Positions 1 through 6,658 of a stretch of 39,532 bases of DNA are shown here, in pieces. The stretch spans positions 1-39,532 of the IMG/VR virus record IMGVR_UViG_3300036760_000399. One strand, given 5' to 3'. The notes under the pieces are model-generated. The model was not told the DNA's origin. It was given only the letters and a program-made list of their open reading frames with translations, and searched no databases. Source of the stretch: a virus. Position 1 is the stretch's first letter. Every line of letters starts with the position of its first letter. Position numbers and translations under genes: made by a program.

Positions 1-290
1 GCCTTGGCCCGAGAGAACTTGCGTCGAGTGGCGTTCGCACGGTACACGTCGATCACTCCGGGCCACTGCTCGACGATGTTCGAGAGCAGTTGCGCCCGGC
101 CGCCGCCGCTGGTCATCTCGACGCACATCAGCCGATCTTTCCACCAGCCAGCCATCGCGGCGTGAACGTACTCAGACCGACCACCGGCTGAAATCAGCCG
201 CGTGTACCAGTTCCTTGAGCGGAATAAAAGAAGATCGCCGTCGCGGATTTGCGAACGAACCTTAGCGTAGTTGGCGACAATCGGATTCAT
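1..290 (-). CDS. Permuted papain-like (YiiX/NlpC-P60-type) amidase, C-terminus beyond window
   Basis: The first 96 residues are visible; the gene runs off the left edge. They carry the IRDGDLLLFR...W.TRLIS block followed by a His at residue 43 in the context EYVHAAM. This is the pattern of permuted NlpC/P60 or YiiX-like cysteine peptidases, in which the catalytic His precedes the Cys; the Cys region is not visible. In phages such proteins act on peptidoglycan or amide bonds, so a lysis or cell-wall role is an inference. The start ATG (288-290) overlaps the TGA of the upstream gene as ATGA, indicating translational coupling. The family call is fairly good; the exact role is open. Confidence 0.6.
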   Translation of the reverse strand, partial: MNPIVANYAKVRSQIRDGDLLLFRSRNWYTRLISAGGRSEYVHAAMAGWWKDRLMCVEMTSGGGRAQLLSNIVEQWPGVIDVYRANATRRKFSRAK

Positions 291-541
291 GGTTGCAAAA
301 GGTTCACAGTTTCCGCGTGGTCCAATATCGAGTCCGATCCTACCACGGTCTTGGGGATGTCAAGACATATTTCAATCTGGGCAAGATTTTTTCTCTTGGT
401 CCTGCGCATCGAGTGGGTGCCATAGCTCGACGCCACGGCGATCAGCCGCGTGTACCAGCAACGGGGCCGGTAGAGCAGCAGGTCACCGTCGCGGATTTGA
501 CGCCGGGCCGCGGCGTAGGCGGCATAGCCCTTGATTCCCAT
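287..541 (-). CDS. Truncated paralogue of the adjacent amidase-like protein
   Basis: This 84-aa protein repeats the N-terminal part of the next gene: RRQIRDGDLLLYR..WYTRLI aligns with RSQIRDGDLLLFR..WYTRLI, and a His at residue 43 (GTHSM) aligns with the His of the neighbour. After about residue 46 the similarity stops and a basic, unrelated tail follows. The DNA is also alike: an 18-bp stretch around 193-210 is exact at about 437-454. It looks like a tandem duplication that lost its catalytic C-terminal half. The stop overlaps the next start (ATGA), so it may still be translated and could serve as a coupled leader. No clear ribosome-binding site is visible upstream. Confidence 0.55.
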   Translation of the reverse strand: MGIKGYAAYAAARRQIRDGDLLLYRPRCWYTRLIAVASSYGTHSMRRTKRKNLAQIEICLDIPKTVVGSDSILDHAETVNLLQP

Positions 542-609
542 GCGCCACTAGTTTGGGATTTTCTGGACTCGCCGCAACCCTAATCTGGGGAAAATCACGG
601 CCGTAAAGA

Positions 610-969
610 CTACTGATGAAATCGGGGGCCTGGGCTGGCGTTTTCCCTGGCCTTTCCCGCTGGTGTTGGAGATACCCTTTGCATTTTGGTCCATGCAGTC
701 CGCATGGCCTTGGCGAGTGCCTCGCGTTCGTCAGGTAGCGGGCAATCCTCCCTTTTGCAGGCCCGGACTTCCGACGGGCCTGCTTTCCAAGCCTCTTTCA
801 GGTCAAGTATCTCCTTTCGCGCGGAAGCCACTTCCACGAACGTACATCGCAGGATCGTGGCGACGGCCGCCGGGTCCGTGCCACGGAGCAGCAAGGCGAC
901 AATCGTCGCCCGGTGGATGTCTGGTACTATCGTTGTGATGAGGGTCCTCAGATCAGGCGTGTCAACCAT
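610..969 (-). CDS. Hypothetical small protein, possibly HTH-like
   Basis: The start at 967-969 was chosen over one 45 bases upstream because GGAGG lies 6 bases before it. The 119-aa product begins MVDTPDLRTL and contains an alpha-helical segment (HRATIVALLLRGTDP, then an AAVATIL...VASARKEI stretch) that resembles a helix-turn-helix of the kind that senses repeated DNA. The C-terminal third is basic and Pro-rich. It overlaps the upstream HTH gene by 22 bases, so the two are probably co-translated. I do not recognise a family. Confidence 0.55.
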   Translation of the reverse strand: MVDTPDLRTLITTIVPDIHRATIVALLLRGTDPAAVATILRCTFVEVASARKEILDLKEAWKAGPSEVRACKREDCPLPDEREALAKAMRTAWTKMQRVSPTPAGKARENASPGPRFHQ

Positions 970-1214
970 CCGTGCCTCCGTGTTAGTTGGGCAATCCGTG
1001 TTCTCCGCCGCCACCGCCTGGCGCGTTCCGCCACGTCGCCTATCGGCTCGGCTACCTTCTTTGGCTTGTCCCCCATTTTGTCAGGTTGGGCCAGGCACCG
1101 GCGAATACGCCGCGCGGTTGTCCTGCTTATGCCCGTCCACTTAGCCACATACTTCGCAGACCGGCCTTCGGCGAGCATGGCGGCTGCCTCGGCTTTCTTC
1201 CGGGCCGTTATCAT
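948..1214 (-). CDS. Small helix-turn-helix DNA-binding protein
   Basis: The 88-aa basic protein contains AEGRSAKYVAKWTGISRTTA followed by RRIRRCL. This is a canonical HTH of the resolvase/Hin or homeodomain-like type at about residues 15-40, with a very basic C-terminus (RARRWRRRTR). It probably binds DNA; the target is unknown. The start is preceded by GGAGCGG and overlaps the stop of the ASCH gene as ATGA. Its place in the early operon fits a small phage regulator. Confidence 0.6.
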   Translation of the reverse strand: MITARKKAEAAAMLAEGRSAKYVAKWTGISRTTARRIRRCLAQPDKMGDKPKKVAEPIGDVAERARRWRRRTRIAQLTRRHGWLTRLI

Positions 1215-1846
1215 CCCTGCCGCTCCGTGGGCGTGGATAACCTTTTAAACGTCAGCACCCACACCCACGGGTCACTGGCCCATGAGTGCTTCGCGCCGTT
1301 GATCGACTCCCACAACTCGCAATATGCCTGTTGGGCCGGGGAGATTGTAGGCAAGTCCGGCCGTAATTCATCGAACTCCCGCGCACATTGTACATGCGAT
1401 TTTGTCACGATCACGCCTTCCGCCTGAGCATCCGCCTCACTTATTTCCCGCAATCGCTCCACCCGCACATCGGTAATCTCAAGCGTGATACGCGATGCAC
1501 AGCGGGGCATGAAGATGGAAGGTCGCCATCGCAGTCCCCTCCCTCTATCTTCGGCTTCGATTTCCTGGTGGTAATCAGCGCGATATTCGACTTTGCTACT
1601 GGTAATGAGGTGAGTTTCACGCACCCATAACTTGTCTCCGGGTTTACCGTGGGGGCAGGAACATCGGTGCCAGTCGCCTGCCTCATCAGCATCGTACAGC
1701 CACTGGATGCCATCTTCACTATCATCCACGATGCTGTAGGTCCAGCCTTTATCGTGCGGCTTCACAACTCGCCGCGTCTGGGTCTTTCGACCATTAAGAA
1801 TGGCACGAACCATTGGGGCAGAAAACAAAATCGGGTGTTCTTTCAT
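1211..1846 (-). CDS. ASCH/PUA-like phage protein
   Basis: This 211-aa protein starts MKEHPILFSAPMVRAIL, followed by NGRKTQTRRV. That is the hallmark opening of the widespread phage ASCH-fold (PUA-like) proteins, often annotated as morphogenetic or nonstructural. Later GDKLWVRET and the C-terminal WASDPWVWVLTFKR fit the same family. ASCH domains are RNA- or nucleotide-binding; the role in phages is not settled. The start at 1844-1846 has GGAGA 6 bases upstream and overlaps the stop of the 50-aa gene before it (ATGA). An upstream in-frame ATG at 1912 would add 22 residues but has no ribosome-binding site. Confidence 0.75.
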   Translation of the reverse strand: MKEHPILFSAPMVRAILNGRKTQTRRVVKPHDKGWTYSIVDDSEDGIQWLYDADEAGDWHRCSCPHGKPGDKLWVRETHLITSSKVEYRADYHQEIEAEDRGRGLRWRPSIFMPRCASRITLEITDVRVERLREISEADAQAEGVIVTKSHVQCAREFDELRPDLPTISPAQQAYCELWESINGAKHSWASDPWVWVLTFKRLSTPTERQG

Positions 1847-1995
1847 GTTCTCTCCGTGGGCATCGCGTTGTGTCGTTTGAGGTGTGCCGTCGCTTGCCAA
1901 CAGGTTGACCATTTTACCCAGCCAGCATGATACCGCCGACTATCACGACTGAAGTTGCATCTGTACGTCCCGATCCACACGTCTGACTGTTTCAC
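1843..1995 (-). CDS. Hidden 50-aa basic protein between csrA and the ASCH gene
   Basis: A GTG-initiated frame (start 1993-1995) runs exactly from the csrA stop to the ASCH start. Its GTG overlaps the csrA TGA as GTGA and its own TGA overlaps the next ATG as ATGA. AAAGGAAG sits 7 bases before the GTG, inside the end of csrA. The product begins MKQSDVWIGTYRC, is rich in Arg, Trp and Cys, and ends TERT. No family is recognised. Overlaps at both ends plus a good ribosome-binding site make coding likely despite the size. Confidence 0.6.
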   Translation of the reverse strand: MKQSDVWIGTYRCNFSRDSRRYHAGWVKWSTCWQATAHLKRHNAMPTERT

Positions 1996-2237
1996 GATGG
2001 TTCTTCCTTTCTTTCGATGTTTTCCTGAAAATCCAGCCGATCCTCGATCACGTGGAGCGGCGTGCCGGCCGCGAGATCGCGGGCGATGGCGTCGGCCACC
2101 TCCTGACGGTCCACGCGAACCTCGCGCGGGGCCTCGATGCCCAGCCGCACCTTGTCGCCTCGAATCTCCACTACCGAGACCGATACGTCCTTTCCGATCA
2201 CAATCCGTTCGTTCTTCTTCCTCGATAACACCAACAT
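1992..2237 (-). CDS. csrA: CsrA/RsmA carbon storage regulator
   Basis: The protein opens MLVLSRKKNERIVIGKD and continues with VSVVEIRGDKVRLGIEAP and REVRVDRQEV. These are the conserved beta-strands and the RNA-binding VDR/EV face of CsrA. CsrA is a homodimeric RNA-binding protein that recognises GGA in hairpin loops and represses or stabilises target mRNAs. At 81 aa it is slightly longer than the usual 61-70 aa because of an acidic-basic tail. The start at 2235-2237 is fixed by AAAGGA upstream and by homology; the longer reading frame upstream is not supported. The leader carries two GGA motifs, so autorepression is possible. A phage-borne csrA could redirect host translation. Confidence 0.93.
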   Translation of the reverse strand: MLVLSRKKNERIVIGKDVSVSVVEIRGDKVRLGIEAPREVRVDRQEVADAIARDLAAGTPLHVIEDRLDFQENIERKEEPS

Positions 2238-2281
2238 GGGTCGATTCCTTTCAGGTGAATCCGTTCTGAATGTTGAAAACA

Positions 2282-2320
2282 GGCCGCTTGCGGCGCGTGC
2301 GGGCGTTGCCGCAAGCGGCC
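2282..2320 (-). terminator. Strong intergenic hairpin between the DUF2303-like gene and csrA
   Basis: Perfect 13-bp inverted repeat GGCCGCTTGCGGC / GCCGCAAGCGGCC with a 13-base loop. Read leftward it is followed by TGTTTTC, and it is preceded by GTTTTCTTC, so it could act as a factor-independent terminator or attenuator between the upstream genes and csrA. Only about 44 bases separate it from the csrA start. Confidence 0.6.
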
Positions 2321-2332
2321 GAAGAAAACGCA

Positions 2333-3112
2333 TCACGGCGTACCGTAGTACACAGGAACATTCGCGTCCGTCGCCGCGTCGGAGTTCAACGCCACGTTGA
2401 GCCGCTCGTGGATGCCGGCCTGGGCCAGATCGACGACACGCTCCAACTCGTCGGCTTTCGGGATCAACTGGAATCGCTGGTTGAGCGTGTCGATCTCGAT
2501 CAGGCATTGAACGATATACGCCTGCCGCTCGCCGGTCTGCTGATACACCGGCACCTCGACCGGCAATTCATCGGGCAGGGCGTCGATGCCCTGTACTTTC
2601 GCGGCGATCGACTTACCCAGCTTCGCCGAGCCGTGTTGGATGTCGCCGTTGGCCTCGGCGCCGTTGCTCCAATCCAGCTTTCGGAATTTCGCGACGACGG
2701 CCGTGTTGTCGAGGCCCAAATCGACGCGCAGTAGGCGAATGAACTCCACCTGCGTGAGCGCCGGTTTTTCCTCTGCCAGCATTTGGAGCGTTTTGAACCG
2801 CTCCGACAGCGTCAGCGGGAGCGTAACGCTGTCGCGGCGATCGGCGTCGTTCGTTACAAGCACAACGCACTCGACGCCGTGCCAGACAATCGGCGATTTG
2901 TTGTCCTCTCGCTGGGCGAACAGGATCAGATCGGCGAGCGATCCGACGCGATGGTCGCGAGGTTTTGCCGGCAGGGGGAATTGTTTGATCTCGCCGCCCT
3001 GCTGAACGTAGGCCGTTCGGCCGTCCGTATTGAGCGACTCGACAACCACCGGCGCTTGCGCCTGCTTGGCTGTCTGCTGGATCAGTTCCAAGGTTTCCAC
3101 GGGGCAGTTCAT
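2333..3112 (-). CDS. DUF2303 (YfdQ)-like phage protein
   Basis: The 259-aa protein has the general layout of the DUF2303/YfdQ family found in phage early regions: a short N-terminal helix, a beta-rich middle (LADLILFAQREDNKSP..WHGVECVVLV), LTLSERFKTL and the helical VEFIRLLR block. The biochemical role of the family is not known to me. The ATG at 3110-3112 was preferred because AAGGAAA lies 8 bases upstream; a GTG two codons earlier abuts that site. It is followed by a strong hairpin. Confidence 0.6.
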   Translation of the reverse strand: MNCPVETLELIQQTAKQAQAPVVVESLNTDGRTAYVQQGGEIKQFPLPAKPRDHRVGSLADLILFAQREDNKSPIVWHGVECVVLVTNDADRRDSVTLPLTLSERFKTLQMLAEEKPALTQVEFIRLLRVDLGLDNTAVVAKFRKLDWSNGAEANGDIQHGSAKLGKSIAAKVQGIDALPDELPVEVPVYQQTGERQAYIVQCLIEIDTLNQRFQLIPKADELERVVDLAQAGIHERLNVALNSDAATDANVPVYYGTP

Positions 3113-3181
3113 AAACACTTTCCTTCGAGGTAAAGAGAAAAAAGGGTTGTAAAAGAAAAAACATTACCTATTCGGTAAAGG

Positions 3182-3538
3182 TTATTCCTCGCCGTCGGCC
3201 GGCAGCAATGTCGTTTGCCGATGGTCGCGCGGACTATCGGGGTTGAAGATCAGGTCGCCGGAATTCTGGACGCCGAAATCGATCTCGGCCGACACGCGGT
3301 CCGGCATTTTGGCGCGGCACTGAAAAACGCCTTTCGCGCCTTCGCAGTCGATCGTGTTTCCGTTGGTGACGGCGACCGGCGTGATGTTCATTTGCATCGT
3401 CACCTTTCGAGCGCGCTTGTCGCCCGGCCGGTCGATGCAGTCTTTGACCGCATGGTGCAGGGCGTCTTGGAACATTTCCAAAGCGACGCCGCCCTGCACT
3501 TCCTTGATGCTCTCCAAACTCAATCGCATGAGTCCCAT
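3182..3538 (-). CDS. Hypothetical phage early protein
   Basis: This 118-aa protein begins MGLMRLSLESIKEVQGG and contains CIDRPGDKRARKVTMQM and VSAEIDFGVQNSGDLIF, a pattern of alternating helix and beta strands seen in small phage proteins placed next to DUF2303-type genes. The start at 3536-3538 has AAAGGA upstream; the open frame extends further upstream but that part is low-complexity and basic. Function unknown. It probably shares the leftward early transcript. Confidence 0.65.
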   Translation of the reverse strand: MGLMRLSLESIKEVQGGVALEMFQDALHHAVKDCIDRPGDKRARKVTMQMNITPVAVTNGNTIDCEGAKGVFQCRAKMPDRVSAEIDFGVQNSGDLIFNPDSPRDHRQTTLLPADGEE

Positions 3539-3591
3539 CTGAACAATCCTTTCTTTGCGCCTTAGCGCCTTTGTGTGATGAAAACTGAAAA

Positions 3592-3885
3592 CTACTTGAC
3601 GATTGCATCGCGCTCGCAGTGCCGCATGGCGGCTTGTTTCGTTCGGTGGCGGCCGGCGGAGCCGTCCAGGTTGTCCCAGCGGGCCGTGTGCGGGTCGAAA
3701 CGCTGGGCGTAGTAAACGTCGGGCAACGAGCCCTCGCCGTAGAGGATGTGCGAGTGGATGACGCGGTAGCGTTTGCATTTGCTTGTCCACACGCGCCGAC
3801 GAGCGACCAGCGTGTCGTCGCGCTTCGGACGGGTGGGCCACTGCACACGCTCGCTTTTCAACCTCGTTTTCTCCTTTACAGCCAT
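3592..3885 (-). CDS. Hypothetical basic protein
   Basis: A 97-aa, strongly basic protein (MAVKEKTRLKSERVQW...) with a central aromatic block, HILYGEGSLPDVYYAQRFD, and a C-terminal KQAAMRHCERDA. AAAGGAG precedes the start at 3883-3885 by 8 bases. The upstream 42-aa gene ends inside its first codons, a 10-base overlap. No family recognised; the charge would suit nucleic-acid binding. Confidence 0.6.
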   Translation of the reverse strand: MAVKEKTRLKSERVQWPTRPKRDDTLVARRRVWTSKCKRYRVIHSHILYGEGSLPDVYYAQRFDPHTARWDNLDGSAGRHRTKQAAMRHCERDAIVK

Positions 3886-4004
3886 GTCCCTCGCTCCTTT
3901 CTGTCCAGCGATCGCAAATGCCGCCGTTTCTCAAGCGCCTTCCGCGATCGGTTGTTTTTCTTGCCGGCCCGCCTCGAATGCTTTCGATGCCGACGGGTTC
4001 TCAT
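3876..4004 (-). CDS. 42-aa arginine-rich peptide
   Basis: MRTRRHRKHSRRAGKKNNRS, then about twenty more mostly basic residues. The ATG (4002-4004) overlaps the stop of the preceding 37-codon frame as ATGA, and its stop lies 10 bases inside the next gene. Such linkage suggests coupled translation. An Arg/Lys content near one half would suit a nucleic-acid-binding or antitermination-like peptide, but that is inference; it could also be non-functional. Confidence 0.4.
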   Translation of the reverse strand: MRTRRHRKHSRRAGKKNNRSRKALEKRRHLRSLDRKERGTWL

Positions 4005-4114
4005 TCGTCGTCCTCTTCGCGGATTGGGCAACCTCGTTTCCGACACGAATAGGCTTCGTCCGGCAAGGCTCGTAGGACGTCGATCGCATCGCCGTTCAAC
4101 ACGCGAACCGTCAT
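4001..4114 (-). pseudogene. Probable remnant of a DNA (N4/N6) methyltransferase N-terminus
   Basis: The 37-aa frame starts MTVRVLNGDAIDVLRALPDE, which closely matches the opening of phage-type DNA methylases, where this is normally followed by the catalytic (D/S)PP(Y/W) motif. Here the sequence turns into AYSCRKRGCP and stops after 37 codons, so the catalytic part is missing. The ATG overlaps the upstream stop (ATGA). It may be a deletion derivative kept as a coupled short frame. Confidence 0.45.
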
Positions 4115-5301
4115 GCTTCGGCCCCCGCTTTCTGCTGATGTGCTTTGAGCAAGCCACGCATTCCTCCGACCGAGGCATGTTCTCGCGCAATCGCTTCGCG
4201 TTCAGCCTCGCTCAGTTCAAACCAGCCTTTTTCCGATGGTTCCTTCGGTTTGTGCTTGCTCTGCTCGGCGCGCTCCCGTGCGACGACTGCGTCTGGTCGC
4301 CAGTTGTGTTTGCTGACCCAACGCGACACGACGGTCCGAACGCGGCCGATCAGCCGCTCACACGATTCGGGATCGCCACCGGGGATGTGGGACGCCATGC
4401 CGGTCTGCAAGCATGTGTGAAGATAGGCGCCGGGGTCATTGGCCTTGAAGTCTTGGACAGCTTCGACTGCGTCGGATACCCATTCAGCGTTCACGACTTC
4501 GCCAAACAGGGCGACCGACGCCAAGAACACACGGCTGCGCCGGCTGAGCGACGGACAAGATGGGCAATGGGCGTATAGGTCGATGACTAGTTGGTCCGCC
4601 GTTTGTTCGAGGCGGTCCCAAACCGGGTCGGTTGAGTTGATTTTGATGATGATGGAATTTTCATCATCATCAAGAATCAAATCAAAGCGCGCCCGCGCGC
4701 CCGCGCACGCAGGCGTGGGAGTATGGGCATCTCCGGGGCTTTCGCAGTCCACCGCGTGGACTGGCTTGTCCACCGTATGGACTGACGAGTCCACGGCATG
4801 GACTTGGCTGTCCACCGCGTGGACTGGTTCCACGTCGGGGACGCATTGAAGGGCGATTGCGATGTCCGCCAAATAGCGGGGAAGCGGCTTGCCGCAAATG
4901 TCGTACACGACACCCCAGGCGATGGCATAGGCACTTCGTCTGGAATCGCCTTGAAATGGCACGACGCCCAGGATTCCCGCGTCCCGGAGGTCAGCAATGA
5001 TCTCGAATAGTTTGGATCGGCTGCATGATGGACCGCCGGGCCAGCCGAGGATTGACTTCTCGGCCTTCTCCGGCCACCAGGGTGGCCCGAAACCGTCGTT
5101 GGTCCGCTCGAACACTTGGTTGAGAAAGGCGAAAAGCGAATCGCGGACAGGCCCGGAGTAGCCGAGCGTGTGTGCGGCAGCGCGGAGCGTGTTGACCATT
5201 TCGAGGCGATGCTCGGCGTGCAGGATTGCCTTGGCCCTCGCCGCCGCCTCGGCCTCTTGCCACAGCCCCGCCATTGTCGTTTGCTGCATCTGTCGGTCCA
5301 T
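4111..5301 (-). CDS. Replication-initiator-like (lambda O-type) DNA-binding protein
   Basis: The 396-aa protein has an N-terminal winged-helix-like region (about residues 30-130, including CSRSKLFEIIADLRDAGIL) typical of phage replication initiators, a low-complexity linker, and a C-terminal helical domain ending in KGWFELSEAEREAIAREH. The linker (about residues 160-186) is four copies of a seven-residue unit VHAVDSx. In the DNA these are four palindromic iterons, followed by an AT-rich dyad. This recalls lambda O, whose gene holds the origin. AAGGAAGG precedes the start. It sits between a C5 methyltransferase gene and a methylase remnant. The role is inferred from architecture; no helicase-loader gene is visible. 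Confidence 0.6.
   Translation of the reverse strand: MDRQMQQTTMAGLWQEAEAAARAKAILHAEHRLEMVNTLRAAAHTLGYSGPVRDSLFAFLNQVFERTNDGFGPPWWPEKAEKSILGWPGGPSCSRSKLFEIIADLRDAGILGVVPFQGDSRRSAYAIAWGVVYDICGKPLPRYLADIAIALQCVPDVEPVHAVDSQVHAVDSSVHTVDKPVHAVDCESPGDAHTPTPACAGARARFDLILDDDENSIIIKINSTDPVWDRLEQTADQLVIDLYAHCPSCPSLSRRSRVFLASVALFGEVVNAEWVSDAVEAVQDFKANDPGAYLHTCLQTGMASHIPGGDPESCERLIGRVRTVVSRWVSKHNWRPDAVVARERAEQSKHKPKEPSEKGWFELSEAEREAIAREHASVGGMRGLLKAHQQKAGAEA
4637..4680. repeat. AT-rich imperfect dyad inside the initiator gene
   Basis: TTGATT TT GATGATGATG, a GAATTTT loop, then CATCATCATC AAGAATCAA. The inner arms (4645-4654 and 4662-4671) are perfect. It is one of the few AT-rich tracts in a GC-rich gene and lies about 65 bp from the iterons, as expected of a DNA-unwinding element. 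Confidence 0.55.
4747..4824. repeat. Four 21-bp palindromic iterons (candidate replication origin)
   Basis: Four copies with exact 21-bp spacing at 4747, 4768, 4789 and 4810. Each has a 15-bp core GTCCAC-S-GYR-TGGAC; the first and last are identical (GTCCACCGCGTGGAC). A degenerate fifth unit may lie at 4827-4842. Phasing at two helical turns places all sites on one face of the DNA, as for initiator or dimeric repressor binding. Confidence 0.65.
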
Positions 5302-5320
5302 CGGTTAGCCTTCCTTGGTG

Positions 5321-6649
5321 CTACGTCACTGCTTCGAGTTCCATGATCCTCTGCCCGATCCACCGCATGACCGGCACGGCCATCGAGTTGCCCAGGGCCT
5401 TGTAGCGCGGTCCGTCCTTCGCCGGCTTTCCACGGAAGTCGATCAGCGTGTAGTCGTCGGGAAAGCCTTGCAGCCGCTCGCATTCGCGCGGCGTGAGTCG
5501 GCGGACGATGAACGGCACGCCGCCGGTCTCGTTGCCGTTGCCCGCCCGCAGATGCCCGGCCGGCCCCACGTTGCTCCCTTGGCACTGGAAGGCGATGATT
5601 TGCTGCGTCGGGTCCGTGTTGCAGTTCAACGCGGCCGTGCGGTCGCCTTGCTCCATGACGCCGCAGTTGCCGCTTGTGCGATAGGCAATCGCTGGCGGGT
5701 GCTGCTGGCCGGCCAACGGATGGCATGGATCGCCAGATCGCGGCTGAGAGTAGTTTCCGCGGCTTGTGATCTGTGTCGTGTCGAACGGCACCGGAACAAG
5801 CGGCGTCCCTCGGCCGGTGCCATCCTCACTTGCGTCGAAGCCATCGGCGCGGAGGGCGTGGGCGACAAGCAGCGACTCCCTCGCTTCGTTGTCGGCGTAT
5901 TGATTCTGCGTCAGAGGACAGGTGATGTAGTCCTCTCCGTTGGGGTCGTATCTTCCGTGGCTGCCGCAAGAGCCTCTCGCAAGGCTGTGGGCAACTCCCG
6001 ACCCCGTCTGTCGGCTCGGCACAGGATGCCCGCACAGGCTTTGGCGCTCAAGAAGTACCGCTGCGGCACGTCGCCAGTCTCCAAGATAGCCGACAACGAA
6101 CACGCGCTCGCGTCGCTGGGCCAAGTCGAAGTATTGAGCGTCAAGACTTCGGTAGACCCACCCATACCCGAGTTGCCCCAGGGCTTCCAAGAAGCATCCA
6201 AAATCACTTGCTTCTGTAGATTCCCATCGCTGTCCCGGCTCCAAATCACTCGGCGGCTCTGGGCCGGTCCACGAGGAACGGACGCCAGGGACGTTTTCCC
6301 AAAGCACCCAACGGGGCCGAATTGCGCCAACAAGCTGAAGAAATCGGAGGGCCAAGTTGCCGCGCGGATCATCCAGTCCCTTTCGGAGTCCCGCGACGCT
6401 GAAGGATTGACAGGGGGTTCCGCCGACAAGAAGGTCAATTGCTCCGAGCGTGCCAAGGTCGGCCTCCGTGATTTTCGTCATGTCTCCTACGTTTCGCAGC
6501 CCGAAGCGACGCTCGACAACCGCGATCGGAAACGGCTCTATTTCGGAGACCCACCGGCACGTCCAGCCCAGCGGCGCCCACGCCACGTGAACGGCCCCGA
6601 TGCCGTCACAAACGCTGGCGTATGCTATCCTCCGTGCTGTGGCCGTCAT
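5321..6649 (-). CDS. C5 cytosine-specific DNA methyltransferase
   Basis: A full set of C5-methylase motifs is present in order: SAM-binding ASVCDGIGAVHVAW (about residues 11-24), the catalytic PCQSF loop with Cys80 in GGTPCQSFSVAG, ENVPGV (118-123), QRRERVFVVG (178-187), then a long variable target-recognition region, RRLTPRECERLQGFPDDY (about 380-397) and YKALGNSMAV near the C-terminus. It transfers a methyl group from SAM to cytosine. No partner endonuclease lies beside it, so it is probably an orphan phage enzyme that protects against host restriction. The 442-aa length is typical. AAGGAA precedes the start. Confidence 0.93.
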   Translation of the reverse strand: MTATARRIAYASVCDGIGAVHVAWAPLGWTCRWVSEIEPFPIAVVERRFGLRNVGDMTKITEADLGTLGAIDLLVGGTPCQSFSVAGLRKGLDDPRGNLALRFLQLVGAIRPRWVLWENVPGVRSSWTGPEPPSDLEPGQRWESTEASDFGCFLEALGQLGYGWVYRSLDAQYFDLAQRRERVFVVGYLGDWRRAAAVLLERQSLCGHPVPSRQTGSGVAHSLARGSCGSHGRYDPNGEDYITCPLTQNQYADNEARESLLVAHALRADGFDASEDGTGRGTPLVPVPFDTTQITSRGNYSQPRSGDPCHPLAGQQHPPAIAYRTSGNCGVMEQGDRTAALNCNTDPTQQIIAFQCQGSNVGPAGHLRAGNGNETGGVPFIVRRLTPRECERLQGFPDDYTLIDFRGKPAKDGPRYKALGNSMAVPVMRWIGQRIMELEAVT

Positions 6650-6658
6650 GGCGTTCCT

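Noticed and set aside
2238-2507. 90-residue N-terminal extension of csrA
   Set aside because: The extension is Arg-rich, crosses the terminator hairpin and overlaps the upstream gene; a good ribosome-binding site sits directly before the canonical MLVLSRK start.
4111-4190. Minus-strand frame starting at 4190 and ending at 3876 as a 104-aa protein
   Set aside because: Its first 62 codons overlap the end of the initiator gene and the methylase stump; the start at 4004 with an ATGA overlap is better supported.
4747-4824. Short repeats as a CRISPR array
   Set aside because: The spacing (21 bp per unit) leaves only about 6 bp between cores, the units are palindromic and lie inside a gene; no cas genes are present.
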